Source: Phyto melanocephala
Lineage: Eukaryota > Arthropoda > Insecta > Diptera > Rhinophoridae
Length of the DNA: 64,000 bases
Assembly (NCBI GenBank): GCA_941918925.1
Contig: OW799233.1
Location: 130,534,833 to 130,598,832, forward strand
Direction of reading: 5' to 3'
Below, piece after piece: positions 22,734 to 35,102 of this stretch. Position 1 is the first letter of the stretch; each line of letters starts with the position of its first letter. The position numbers and the translations under genes were made by a program. The notes beneath the pieces are model-generated. The model was not told the origin of the DNA, ran no database searches, and saw only the letters and a list, made by a program, of their open reading frames with translations.

Positions 22734-23507
22734 CCGTGTAATAGCATGTTTTCACAGCAACGATATTCGTAATTCCTTGTCCTTTTTCTATTTTCTTTTA
22801 ATAAAAAAAAATTATGATATAATTTGCATACATTTCCTATAAATTTACAATATTACTACTATTATTACTTACTTTTTGCCTCCATTGATAAAATAATTAT
22901 AATTTTCTATATAAAATTGTATATCATAAAATCCATGTCACGCACTGTTACAGAGTGCGAATAATTGCAACTAATTTTGTTAAAAAAATATTTTTTGTTA
23001 AAGCAGATTTGCCGCTATTATTATTTAATTTTATGCTCTTCCAAAAATTTATAAAGCACTTATTAATAGGTTTTCTAATTTCGTTAGTATAAATCAAAAT
23101 GTATCGTACGCACATGTTACAAAATTTACCTTTTGAACATTTTATGTCAGTTTCTATCAAAAATTTCTGCGAATTTACTTCAGATAAAAATTCATATTTT
23201 TAACAGCTAGAAGAAGCAATCTTAGATTATACGAAAAGTTATATTATCTGAAAAAAATATATATATATTCATCTTTTACTAATTTTTAACATCGTCACGC
23301 ACATGTGTGACGGATGACTTTTCTGTGGAATTCGTGATATTTCTTTATGTTCACCATCAAAAAGCAAAACGATTATTTAAATAAAAAAAGCACGAAGAAG
23401 AACTGCGAAATCAAATTAACAATATCTCGTGGAAACAGGGTAATTCATTTAAGTAATTTAAAGAGTGAATCAAGTAATTGAATGTGTCGTGGTAACATGC
23501 TATAAAA
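22734..23507. repeat. Possible TIR element (TAGCATGTT ends)
   Basis: ATAGCATGTTTTCACAGC at 22739 and GTCGTGGTAACATGCTAT at 23486-23503 are imperfect inverted matches. The interior is AT-rich with no coding. Weak support. Confidence 0.3.
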
Positions 23508-24547
23508 AAAGACCATGTAGAAACAGAATTACGTGTAATTAAATTAATGAAATTTCGAAGTATTTAATACTGACTTGTTTAGCTAGAAGTTTATAAATTT
23601 GTGTTGAAATTTTTAAAAAAAAATTTATACAAGGTGGGCCAAAAACCACCATGGGGTTAACAATTTTGTTCAGTTTATTTATTGTTAAAAAGAATAAAAT
23701 ATCGTTTTAATTTACAATTTCTGTCTATAATTAAAAAGACATTTCTTCAACAAATGTAGATTTGCGATAATATCTGAACAAAATTAACGATTTAAAATTG
23801 CAAATAGGAAATGACACTCAACGTGTCAAGCTAAAAAGGAAAAATTAACCATTAAATTTGAGAAATTGTTCAATAACATATTATCTCTTAAAGGTACATT
23901 GCAAACATACATTGATACATACATATGTACATACATACATACATATGTGTATAAATATTTTTGTTAATTTGCCCTTAATTATGAAAGTAGTCTACGTCAT
24001 ACACTTTTTGAGTTTTTGAGCCCAAAGCATTAAGGGCTTGAGTAAATTAAAAAACTATTTTTATATTTGCCCAATTCACAACCTGTTATTGAAGTTAAAA
24101 TTGGTGGTATTTGCACACATTTTTTTGTGGTAATTTCTCCATTCTTTTTTATACAATTCTTACAACATTTTTTCCTATGTTTATAGAATTATTACTATTT
24201 CTTACAAACTATTGAATTTCATTTAGTTAATTTCTAATATTCAATACAACACAGGTGATGGGTATAAAAACATGTATAACATACGGTTACCGGTTAACAC
24301 GGTTTACCGTCGTTGTCATAAAAATCAAATTGAACTAATTTAGTTAAAAGTAATGTGGTGTGGTAATGAAGAGCTTAAAAACAAATATTTTTATTAAAAA
24401 CTGTAATGTTTGCATGACATTAATTTGAGTTTGACGGGATTAGTTCTAATAATTTTAAAAATTTACAAAACAAGTATTCGGAAAAAAATAGTTTGAATTG
24501 TTTAAAGTCTCTCAGTGAGTAAATTTTCATAACTACTCATTGCCACT
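23508..24547. other. No gene; AT-rich with (ACAT)n microsatellite
   Basis: ACATACATAC runs lie at about 23910-23946. AAGGTGGGCCAAAAACCACC at 23632 looks like a lone transposon end but has no partner. Confidence 0.4.
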
Positions 24548-24758
24548 CAAGACATATTTATTCATCAGGTAATTGCAGTTCGGAGAGAATTTTTTTGTTT
24601 ATATTTTTTTATATATGAGGTTTGACATTTGAAATTAATTAGAAAAAAAAAGAAAATTGTTTTTTATTTATGCATTTTGACAGCTGAAGTTTAAAATAAG
24701 TGATGAAAAAAATAATCAGCTGACGAATCAAGAGTACCTGATGAATAAATATGCCTTG
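24548..24758. mobile_element. hAT-type MITE, 211 bp
   Basis: Inverted ends CAAGACATATTTATTCATCA and its complement ending ATAAATATGCCTTG. The flanks ATTGCCAC (24539-24546) and ATTGCCAA (24759-24766) look like an eroded ~8-bp duplication, offset by one base. End sequence and inner CAGCTGA motif resemble the MITEs at 41250 and 59671. Confidence 0.7.
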
Positions 24759-24957
24759 ATTGCCAATGATATGATCAGTAATACTGCCAAAATATGACTA
24801 TGTGTTTCAAATTTCACACTCTTAAGAACAAAATTGACTTACAAGAAATATTATATAAGTAACAAGGGATTCCCCCTTTTTTACTATGTTAAAGCAAAAT
24901 AAAAGCTACAAAAATATTTTTTTAGTTTAATAAGTTAACCAAAAAAAATAAAAAAAA

Positions 24958-25064
24958 AAATGCGCTGAAGTTAGAACTTCTAGTTCCACAGTTTTTTAAA
25001 AACGTTGTCTGTAATTTCTAAAGGATTCGAAATTTCGAGAGTATTAATTAGCGGGCATCTACTG
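24958..25064 (-). mobile_element. Lone pogo/Tigger-like terminus
   Basis: Read on the minus strand it starts CAGTAGATGCCCGCTAATTA, close to the terminus at 377. No partner end or transposase is recognisable to the left. Confidence 0.45.
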
Positions 25065-25178
25065 TCTTGTCAAATTGTTGTTGTGCCTTCGTAGCCAGTT
25101 TTGAAAAAATTTAAAAATGTTGGTGCTTGTTTAAAAGGAAAAAATTTATAAAACTTTGTTAATTTAGGTAAGAATTAT

Positions 25179-25705
25179 GCTAAAAACACATAGACGACAG
25201 CAGACAGCAAGCAGCAATATGTCAAAAATAAAATCCATGTGTTGAAATGAAAACGATTATTTTGACGGCAGCACAGCAGCACGACTGCACAACAGCATTT
25301 GCTGCTGCTGCCAACTTAGGCTATTTTCTATTTTGACGGGCAGCAAGAAACAAATATAGTGTTGCCATTATATATATTAAATTGGAAAAAAAGAACAAAA
25401 ACTTATTTTTAATATTAAACATAAAATAACATTACAAAAATACAATAAAGAAATAAATTTATGTGTTGTTATAGCTTTTCGTGATATTATTGCATTTTTT
25501 TTATCAAAAACTTTCATTTTATTCATTATAAAATATATATGCGGCATCCCTGAAATTTGTATTGCTTAAACACACATCAGCTGATTATTATGTTGTGGCT
25601 GTCTTCAAAATAATTATGAAGCTGACTTCAGAGCAGCATTTGAAGTTGGCAGCATTTGAAGCCGTGAAGTTGTGAAGTCTGCTGGCGTCTATGTGTTTAG
25701 AGCTT
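25179..25705. mobile_element. TIR element with 10-bp target duplication
   Basis: Flanked by identical TAAGAATTAT at 25169-25178 and 25706-25715. The ends are imperfect inverted repeats containing AACACATAGACG(A/C)CAGCAGAC. The interior has no coding and is full of GCAGCA/TGCTGC inverted motifs, giving fold-back potential. A 9-10-bp duplication fits Mutator-like elements better than hAT (8) or Tc1/mariner (TA). Confidence 0.72.
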
Positions 25706-25715
25706 TAAGAATTAT

Positions 25716-26574
25716 AATTTGTAAATATTTTTAGACTTTATAATCTTTTTAAAAAACCCCACAGAAATACAACTGCGTGACATTTGCGTCTACTAAGTTA
25801 AAAATGCGACAGACGTATAAATATGTCTTTTTAAGCACTAAAACAAAACTTAATCAAACATCTAATTAAATGCCACTTGCAAATTAAGTCCCACTGAGAA
25901 AAAACAAGTGAAAGTGACATTGTTTTTGTGCACTCTATTGACAGTGTTTGTATGTATGTAAATGGAATTGACATAATTTGTAAGTTTTATAACTCAACAG
26001 AGATTTTTTTATTCGCCTCTTTGCTATTGATAAGCGTTGTGTGCATGTGAATTTAACACAGACAAAATGTGAGTATCTATTTACGTAGGTAACAGATGAC
26101 ATTATCTGGAAATCCCCTGCTGAATGGAAAAAAGAAAATTAGAAAAAAAGTCTCCTCTCACTATAGGAATTTAAAAAAAAAAATTTAAGTTATAATTTAA
26201 AGAAAACTTTTAAATTTATTACAGTACAAAATCTTATACTTAATACCTGAAGTAGAAGTATAAAAATTTTTCATTGTTTGGTTTTTTGTTTATATGTAAA
26301 GAGGTTTGTTTCATTTGACTTTCAAATGATTTAAAATTGTGATAAAATTCAAATAAGTCTACAATAACAGCAATAAAATCACAAAGGGGAACTCAGAAAA
26401 AAAAACAAACAAAAACAATTTCTTATTAGTCATATACTCATATTCAGGCAGTCAGCTAGCATGGTGGTAGTAGATATCAGAGAATGACAATAAGTATAAG
26501 GTCGCGAATTAGTCGAAAAACATACGTTTTATTGTGCATGCATTTCTGAATATATTCCTCTTGAGTTCGATTTA
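25716..26574. other. No recognised gene or element
   Basis: AT-rich sequence without terminal repeats or exon-like frames. Confidence 0.4.
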
Positions 26575-27680
26575 AGCAAACGCTTAACTTGGCCATGCCG
26601 AATCTGAAAATATCCTATATCATCATGTATGAAGGTGTAATTACCTCATCGTGGCATAGATTTCGGATTAAATTTTATACACCATTTCATTTTATTCTAT
26701 TTCCGACTCTAACCTTGATTTTCATAGTTATGTAACTGGTTTCTACTTCTTAAGCCCTTTTATTTAATACCATTATTGATGGGTTTGAGAATTAAATATC
26801 TAAAATTTTGTTTCGGGCGCCATCTTGGATTTTTAACTTCTGTATAGTTTACTGTATTTTACTGGTACAGCCCTTCTATTTAATATCAATATTGTGGGGT
26901 TTGAAGCAGACAAACTCGTAGCTACTATTATTGACCTATATATACGCCATTTTATTAAGGACGCCATCTTTGAGTTTTAACTTTTTCTTAATTTTCTGAC
27001 TGATCGTAACCTTTTATTTTAAACCCCTTTCGACCGTCTTGGTTGTCTAAAGGCTGAAAAAATTTGATTTCCGTTTGTAAATTTAAGGACAAATACTAAA
27101 GCAGCTGTATTTTGTTGCTTATATCTCAGTTAATATCAAACCAATTCGTTAGTTTTTCTGAGCGATAATTTTCAAGACTACGCCTTACAATATGGTATTA
27201 CTAGAGTGTAAAAAAATTCTTAGAAGCTGAAGAAACTTGATATATTTAAAATATATCTAGTTTTCCAATAAATGTTTGCCTATAACTTTGCTGATTAGTA
27301 ATCGAATTGTCCAAAAATTCATTTGAATACCCCTACAGGAATATAATATCTAAAAATGGTAAATAACGGGTCTTTATGTTATTCAAGAGCTGAACATTTT
27401 CAATGGGGGGAAAAAAAGAGGCAGTCGGTTTTATTTGTTTATATCTCAGAGTGCTTTCAGTGCGATTCATTACCAAATATTTCCAAAATATTGATATTGG
27501 ATAATATTGATGGTGGTTTCTAAAAGTTGATTTCAATCAACTCGAAAACAGAAGTACATTTCTCAATCGTTTCCCCTATACATAAGCTTTCAGAAAATAA
27601 ATACTTTATGGAAATGAATACTTTACAAACGGAATGACAAAGCTTTATATGACCTTGGCATCGTAGGTGAAGGATACAAA
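26575..27680 (-). mobile_element. DINE-like element, long form, reverse orientation, diverged
   Basis: Begins with a decayed hairpin block (GGCCATGCCGAATCTG), then reversed sub-repeats with GGGCGCCATCTTGGATTTTT and AGTTTACTGTATTTTACTGG, the ACTTTGCTGATTAGTAATCG block, GAATGACAAAGC, and ends GTAGGTGAAGGATAC. It is collinear with 46296-47307. Confidence 0.68.
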
Positions 27681-27770
27681 AAACATGTAACTGCACAAAT
27701 TCTAATTTTTAATGTCATAAATTAATATTTATTCGAACTTTTTGTTCTTAAATTTATTATAATTTATTTT

Positions 27771-27901
27771 TATTCTGGCTTAAGTTCATTTTTCTTTTAT
27801 TAAACTTCCATTTGGCTAATATCGGAATAATTTTTCAATATTCTTAAATGGATGTTTTGGATCTTTAGTAAAGCTTAGAGAAATAAACTTAAGCCAGAAT
27901 A
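27771..27901. mobile_element. 131-bp MITE with TA flanks
   Basis: TA + TTCTGGCTTAAGTTCATTTT at the left and AAATAAACTTAAGCCAGAA + TA at the right: ~22-bp inverted ends, one or two mismatches, TA on both sides. Fits a Tc1/mariner-type MITE or a simple hairpin. Confidence 0.6.
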
Positions 27902-28639
27902 CAAGTGATTTATAATAAATTGTAAATATTTTTTTTAAGTTGCATACCCTAATATGAGTTATGTGTGTATGGAGTATGGTATCTTTAAGAAAGCTGCTGT
28001 GGCTTTGAATGGTGTCATGGATCCAAGAAGTTTGAGTTTTTGATTACTTACATACCGGATTAAGTTTCGAAGGCAAGCTTTGATTGTACTAGAGCTTTCA
28101 TAATAATAAAACTTAACCATTTGCACGTGCTGCTAAAGGCCAGTTTAGACTACAACATAAGTCGTACGACATATCAAAAATTCGTGTAGAATGAACAAAG
28201 TAGAATAGTGTAAAAGCAAATTGTAAACAGTAGTAGAGAACATGAGAGAAAATACGGATGAAAATTTGACAAGCGGACCGTATTTTTTCATTTTTTAAAT
28301 CGCTTTATATTCTTTATTATTTTTTGTACGTGCGATTATAATTTTTTGTGTTAAATAGATTCTACTTCACACTAATAGTGGAAACGCAAAAAATTACATT
28401 ATACTTTTGCTCTCATTTTCCTAAGTATGGAGAGAACTTAATCACATTTTGCTTATACAAAATCTAATTGAAGTCTACAACAGTATCGGTTGTGAGTAAT
28501 AAATAGAATCAATTGTTGGTGATTTTTCATCATAGACGAGAAATTTAACGTACCTTGACCAAAAGTAGTCAAAACATGTCAAATCACACAAACGAGCTAA
28601 TCAATTTACAGGTAAATTTTTGAAGAGAGTTTAGTCATC
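27902..28639. other. No recognised gene
   Basis: AT-rich. AAAGGCCAGTTTAGACTACA at about 28134 looks like a lone element end without partner. Confidence 0.4.
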
Positions 28640-31141
28640 AAACGATTGGCTCAACAATGTGATTGCTTCTTGTTGAAACTATTTCTCCTCCAAATGGTTT
28701 GCAATGGCATGGGGAATAAAAAAAAAATTACAAAAAATTTGCCCGAAGCATTTGCCATTCTTGAAAACGTTGGCACTGGTTTCGGATTTAAATACAAATG
28801 GACCAAAATTGATTTCGGCATATAACCGCACAAAACAGTGTTTTTTCGGGTTAGTGAAGTCTCAAAAAATTTACAATTTTGGTTATTTATATACGTTAAG
28901 GTGGAAATGAGACTAATAGCAGAAGATGATTTCAAATAAAATCTGGTTCAACTTCCAGTCGATGGTCCGCTGGTTTTATTTGTTGCATTAGTTTGATCTA
29001 AATTGGTGTAGGCAAAGAACTCTCCTTAAAATTTTCCAAGTAGTGGATGGTCAGAGTCAGTGATGGGAAATGAGATTTTCATTTCGGTATCAAAAAATTT
29101 TTCTGAGAGTACTTTTTTAACCTCAAGAGTAACAAATCGTTATTTTTTTTTAATTTTTATTAAAGAGTAAAAAAATCTTTATGAAAATAAAAAGTTAACA
29201 AAAACCATAAATCAATACATAAAAAGTTAATTTTACCTATAAACAAAACATTTTTTAAATTTATTTTGTAATTTCTAAACTTTAAACTGAAATAGCCCCT
29301 AGATAAATAGCGCCAATTGAACAGGAACAGAAGTAAATAATTGTAATACGTGATCAAAAGTAGTAAAGTTTACAGCAACTACAATTTGTTTGACATTATT
29401 TTATTAGATATATCTATACATATATGTATGTCAAAGTTATAACAACAGGAGTCTTTAGATTTCAATAAATCTTTGGTCTGAATAAGACTTGATACGGTAT
29501 CAACATTAAGCCTATTTCTTTGTTTGGGTTTTATTAGATTTTGATACGAAAAAATCCTCTCTACGTTTGCAGAGGAGTGAGGAATAGATAAAATTCCATT
29601 TGCAATTTTCGAAATGTCGGAAAACATATATTCGCCCAAAGAGTTTTTAGTTTTAGCCACTTCAGACCAAAAACTACAAATATTTTCATTTACCAAAAGC
29701 TTAAGCTCTTTAACATCCGCCAATGCCCTGTACTGAGAGTTTATGTTTTCAAAATTTTGCCTTTTATTTGGAAACATTTTTAACAGAAGTGGTAGAATAC
29801 TATTAGTTCTACCCGACAAAACGTTTAATAGAATAAAAGAACTTATGATCTTTTAAACGTATTGAAGGAATAAAAAGGTAATTTTGAATACTGGATCAAA
29901 AAATCCGGATCTTTTAAATTCGATCCTTTCATTTCTTGAATCTCTTTCAAAATCGTTTAACTTAAAATAGTACCTCAACGGCTCCCATTGCTCCAAAATT
30001 CTATTAACTACTTCCTCCCGTGAAAGCCACCTGGTTGCTGCATATTTATATATGACATGCAATCCAGTACCGAAATACTCTTGGAATGTTGTGAACTCCT
30101 GCCTTCTACTTGAGCTATTGCAAAAATTGAAATTTGTCTTTTATAAATTTATCAATTTCAATCGGTATTCCATATTTCGATGCAGCGGATGATGTTAAAT
30201 TTAGTATGTGGCAAATGCAACCGTTCGTAAAAATGTGAGGAATTTTTTCTTTAAACTTTGCTTGCACACCATTCAAGGGGACCATCATGACCGCACAGTT
30301 GTCGGTTGTAATACCCATTATATATTTTTTAAATGTATATTGCATAGCTCTAAAAATTTTAAAGTACTTTCAAATATGTCACTTGATGAGCTGACATCTA
30401 TTTTAATTAAACCTAAAAATCGATCACGACATTGTCCATTAAAAGTTCTAATAACAATCACCAAGTTTTTGTTGATGCTTATGTCCCATCAAGCACTATC
30501 GAAAATAATTAATTTTACAAAAATCAGAAATATCAGTAATATTTTATATAAAACAAAATAAGAAGACATAATAAGAACTAGAGTTGCCATTTTCATAAAC
30601 TACAAGTGATGAAGGGGAAATGCTAAAACAGATGAATTTAAAAAATCAATGGTTTTTAATTTTAGACGTATCATTGAGAGTATCAAATGTTACAGAGGAG
30701 TAACACGGTATTTTTCAAATGAAATAGTATCGAAAAAAGTACGATCGTAACAACTTTTCCATCACTGGTCAGAGTTTGAGTTGCTGACAACGACGTTGGA
30801 TCGTTGAGTTTGAGTTCTCTGTCACACTCGCGTCTACAGTCGCAATGGCTTCTTTTGTATGTACGGTACGGGTTACGATTGATATGAATTTAATACAAAA
30901 CAATAATATTTTCATGAATAGATCGATTATTGCAAATTACCTGCTCAGTTGTATGATTTTGAGCATAGTAAATTTAACGAAGAGCTCGAAAGATTTATAT
31001 AACAGAGCGCTTACTTTGAAATAAATGTCCACAATTTGTAAATGTTCTTTTGGTGTAAGTCTTTGATGATTTGCTCAGTGTTCATTAGTACGACAGCTAG
31101 TGTTACAGTTGTCCCAATCGGAAGATTTTTAAAACACCCTA
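28640..31141 (-). pseudogene. Old mariner element split by a hAT insertion
   Basis: The minus strand begins with an AGGGTGTTTTAAAAATC end at 31140, then LTPKEHLQIVDIYFK (about 31060-31010), then EAIATVDASVTENSNSTIQR (30860-30790). The hAT element intervenes. After it come TTWKILRR and LCLHQFRSN (29025-28975), YINNQNC (28885), and NFGPFVFKSETSANVFKNGK in a shifted frame (28815-28750). These are mariner transposase landmarks in correct order. Multiple stops and shifts make it dead. The left terminus was not found. Confidence 0.78.
29058..30767 (-). mobile_element. hAT transposon, 1.7 kb, defective
   Basis: A perfect 8-bp duplication GTCAGAGT flanks it (29050-29057 and 30768-30775). The ends are inverted CAGTGATGG. 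The minus strand has transposase pieces in order: GITTDNCAVMM and FTNGCICHILNLTSSAASK (30320-30170), YAATRWLSREEVVNRILEQW (30050-29990), then a longer 3' frame at 29819-29379 with the hAT dimerisation signature IPHSSANVERIFS. The N-terminal BED region and first catalytic Asp part are missing or unreadable, and the frame is broken several times. It is probably an internally deleted, inactive copy, but its clean duplication says it inserted fairly late. Confidence 0.88.
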
Positions 31142-31789
31142 TAGAAAGCAAACAAGTTATTTTTTAAAGGTGTTGCAGTTATATTTTTTAAACAAACATA
31201 AATTCCGCAAAAGTGAGAGTGAACGAAAAAAAAGCATAAATCATTTTCGAACATGTTTATTTATGCAATAAGTAACTGTAAAAAAATGTAATGTTTGAAA
31301 AAATTACTGCTGACAAATAAAACTATTTTTCTATTGTATAGACATACAAATTAATGATAAAAGAGTAACTTTTTTTCGAATACATGTTGTTGGTCTCTGC
31401 TTCATATTTAAATCTAATAAAATTCATGAATTTCTGTACGAATGAAGGTGTGTAAGAAGGCAGCTGCATAAATTGATTTGAATTTTATCTACATGTATGA
31501 ATAATTGCATTTTTCAAAACTTAAATAATAAAATAATTTAATCTTTTCATTCGATGTAGCTGTAAGACTAACGTAACTTTTTATTTTAACTACAGAATAT
31601 GTTTAACTTTTAAAGTTACAGAAAATAACATTTTATTTTAACTGCAAAATATGTTTGTTTAGAAAAATCAAATAAGTGTAAATACCTATGTATCTTTGAA
31701 ATACATATATATTTTTAGGGTGATCAGATAAAATAATTTTTTAATAAATTAAAATAATGAAAACAAATAAGAGAGCTGTAATTGACTGT

Positions 31790-32285
31790 GCCAGATCTTA
31801 TATACTCTTCACATAGTTTGTATCATCATGTACATATATGAAAAGTATGTATAAGCGGCAGCTAGATTTTGTTGCTGTTATAGCTAAACGAAAATCTGAA
31901 CTTTAAATTGACTTTTTTCTCATAAAAATGGTTAATATTTTATATATTTTTAAAAAACATTTCAAAAAGTTCTATAGGAGCTGCAATATCTAACTTTACT
32001 TGGATGAAAAACAGAGGTAAACGCATTCATTTGCTTCTATCTCACCTCGAAATGTGCCCATATCCCTGATTTTTAATTGCGAAATTCTAGAAAGCATATC
32101 TAACAAATTGATACCGTATGCAAGCCTGAATTTTACGTGGGAACTTTAAAAAATGATTTTAACTTAAAAACGGACAGACATACACACGGTCATAGCTAAA
32201 TCAATTGCCCTATCTGATAAAATGCAGGATAAATATACTTTACACGGTCGAAAAATATATAATAAAAATAGTAAAAAAAGTAAGA
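31790..32285 (-). mobile_element. Diverged DINE-like element
   Basis: Reverse orientation: TGCCAGATCTTATATACTCT at the left, then an AACGGACAGACATAC block and a decayed TTTACACGGTCG (the TATGGGGTCGG block). Boundaries approximate. Confidence 0.5.
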
Positions 32286-33211
32286 GCGATATAAGCAAAA
32301 GCAGTAGCAACAATTTAACACCATATAAAATGTATTTCATTCTAAAATAGCTACGAAAAAGATAAAAAGGCCTGTTAGGGTGTACCAACTGAATGAGACT
32401 TTCCAATAACGCTGAATTATAGCCGGATACTTTTATACTGTTGTGATACAAAAAAATAACAAAATTATAATATTGATTCTATTTTAATAATTATAAAGTT
32501 TATTTCAAGCAAAATAATAGTTAACCGTTTGAAAAATATGTAAAAAATATTTACGAAGGTCACTAACAACAGGCCATTACTCTGTATTTTAAATAATAAT
32601 TATGTTGGTAAGGGGTTGTTACTAATGGTATGAAATAATGACAACCTGTTACACAATTTCAAACAGATTTGGTTGGTATGTTGTATGTTTAAATGACATA
32701 GACTTAAATTAAAAAAAAAAGAATTGCAAAGCTAAATTCACTTTCATATGAGAAATGTCAAAAACATAACGGCCTGTACCTACTGAAACTCCCTAAGTAT
32801 TTTGCTATAGCGGTTGCTGATATGATACCTTAAACGCAACCAACACATTGGGTGTGGGGATTTATTTAAAAATTCTACATTTTATTAAAACAAAAGTGGT
32901 TATCCGTGTGGAATTACAGATTTAAAAATTTAAAAACGTCATTTAAAATATATTTTTTTTAATTTTTTTGTTTCTCAAATGAAATTGATAAAATCACAAA
33001 GTTAAGTTTAGTAATTTACAACTTTAAAGAAATCCACAGCAATAAAACGAGAGTGTTAGTCTTCGTAAGATGGAGTGAGAAAGGGAGAGAGCTATAGAGT
33101 AATGCAGAGAATAAATAACGTTAACCAAGTCACATAAACAACTTTCTAAAAAAAACTTTGTTTTTTTTTCTTTATTCTTTCTTAACGTATTTTGTTTTAT
33201 TGTCTTCCTAA
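32286..33211. other. No recognised gene or element
   Basis: AT-rich sequence only. Confidence 0.4.
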
Positions 33212-33610
33212 GGCCCCTTTTGCATTAGGCAACTATAATTGCGCAATTCTTGTGTTTGTTGGTGTGAGAGGAAAGGTCGGTGTAAAGGGGAAAGAGTTGC
33301 CGAGATTTGAGTACAGACTTTCTTGTACTTGGCAATTCTGCTTTAGCTGTCATTCTTGTATTGGAATATTTATTTGTTTTTGACATTGTCTTTTATTTCT
33401 TCTTCGGTGTGTTGTGTAATTTTGTGTTTGTGAAAATTTTATTTGTTTATAAGTGTATCAAATATTTAAAAGTAATGAGAATGTGGAAAAAACTGGAAGA
33501 AATTGAGCAACCAAGTTGCTCAATGTGAACATAAAAGCAAGTTCAAAAGAAAATAAATAAAAATTAAAATTATACTTGCGCAATTATAGTTGCCTAATGC
33601 GAAAGGGGCC
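33212..33610. mobile_element. PIF/Harbinger-like MITE, 399 bp
   Basis: 35-bp inverted ends beginning GGCCCCTTTTGCATTAGGC with a single mismatch between arms (TTTTGC versus TTTCGC), flanked by TAA at 33209-33211 and 33611-33613. A TWA-type 3-bp duplication and GC-rich ends fit PIF/Harbinger. The interior is non-coding. The near-identical ends suggest recent insertion. Confidence 0.82.
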
Positions 33611-34330
33611 TAAGAGTTTATGTATGTAAGTGTGTGAGAAAAACCCAAAAAAGAAAAAAAAACAACAACTGATGAAGTATGAAATAATGTTTTAAGTCAT
33701 ACATAGAAGTCTTAACACACATCCATATGCACAGTGGTATGGTAGCAGTAATTGTTGTTTTTATTATAACTTACAAGTTTGTTAGAAAATTTGCACACGC
33801 AAATGTATGTGTACATATAAACTATGACAGTTGTAAACGTGACAAAAGAATTTTCACGATCTTCCATATTTCTTGTAAGATGCTGCTGCCAAGAAGTTCA
33901 TGACAAAAATAAATTAAGTATAAGAATCTATTTTTGTTTTGCAAAGTTTTTTAAAAAAAAAAAAAGAAAAGAAAATATGTACTGAAATGAAAAACACTTT
34001 AATGGTGGGACAAGACGCAATCAACCGTAAACAAAATTTTTAGTTTTTTTTTTTTTTTTAATAAACAGTACCGTGCAATTTTATAATATTTAATATATTA
34101 GACTCACACTTAAAGTAGAATATTTCCACTTAAAGTAGAAACAATGTTGTTAGCAAACGAATGTCTACATTGAATTCAATCGGTCTACTTCATGAAATAC
34201 CTTAAAATGTCTTGAAGGTTCGAAATCAACTAAAATAGTTTTATTTTTTAATTTGGGAAAAAGTATGTTTTTGTATCAATAGTTTTTCATCGAACGATAA
34301 TATTTTGCAAAACATTTTTTTTTCATTAGG
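33611..34330. other. No recognised gene
   Basis: AT-rich. A short doublet CACTTAAAGTAGAA occurs twice at 34108-34141, and related ATTTAGTGCAC repeats lie at 34930-34980, on the other side of the SINE. Confidence 0.4.
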
Positions 34331-34551
34331 TAGGTAGGTAAGGCTGGAGCAAAGTTACCCTCACGCCCTCACCCGGAGACCATTACGGTCCATTGTGACG
34401 CTTTAATATAGAATAAAGAGAAGAATAGAATAAGAATAGAAATAGTTAGAGTAGAAGAGAAAGAGAAGCATACCAGTCCAGAGTCTCTGGCGGGAATCGA
34501 ACCCGCAACCCCCAAACTACTGCCTAGTCCACCGGGGCACCCTCATTATTA
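34331..34551 (-). mobile_element. tRNA-derived SINE
   Basis: On the minus strand: GGGTGCCCCGGTGGACTAGG (tRNA-like head with A-box-like region), GCGGGTTCGATTCCCGCC with a perfect pol III B box GGTTCGATTCC (34503-34493), a body, then CAATGGACC and GGTCTCCGGGTG, ending in CCTTACCTACCTA. It is flanked by the 10-bp duplication TTTCATTAGG (34321-34330 and 34552-34561), as expected for target-primed retroposition. The 3' end matches the LINE 3' end at 45147-45250. It is not a functional tRNA gene. Confidence 0.85.
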
Positions 34552-35102
34552 TTTCATTAGGTTTTATAATCTTTTTACTAAGAAAGACTGCACGGTGTTT
34601 TTCACAGTATTGCACCATTCTTGCAGAGTCCCTCAAAATATTGCGAGTGTCGTTGTATTAAAAACTAGTCGTATTTTGAAATTAGTACTGTTAAACATGT
34701 TTCTATCTGCAAATAAATTTTGTAGAACACGTTGTTTTACCTAGCTTGCCGCCACCATATTCTTGCAACTATGTTGAGAGTAGTATTCAAATGTAGGTTC
34801 GAATAAACAGCCGGAAATCAAACCGAAATATAAGAGATAAGAGTTGGGTTTATTGCATTGAATAATATTTTCCACTACTTTTAGTTGTAATGAAAAAAAT
34901 AATGTCCCTAATATTAAGTGGAAATGAAAATTTAGTGCACTAAATGAAACGATTTTAGTGGTAGTGGAAATTTAGTGCACCGGATCTCTAGTCCATTACC
35001 ACTTATTAGAGTTAGTGTACAGCCTAATCATGCCTACTCCTTACTAACAACTAAAAAAAATTAGCAGCAAGTAAGCGAGAAATTATTATAAAAGAATTAT
35101 AA
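34552..35102. other. No recognised gene
   Basis: AT-rich sequence, possibly the other side of an element into which the SINE inserted. Confidence 0.35.

Noticed and set aside
23632..23660. AAGGTGGGCCAAAAACCACC as a mariner terminus
   Set aside because: No partner end and no transposase sequence nearby; could be chance.
28704..28910. 68-codon plus-strand frame
   Set aside because: Antisense of a decayed mariner transposase segment.
34470..34545. tRNA gene on the minus strand (perfect B box, tRNA-like arms)
   Set aside because: The acceptor and anticodon regions do not form a proper tRNA, it is followed by a SINE body and CCTA tail, and the unit has a retroposition-type target duplication. 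Called as a SINE head.
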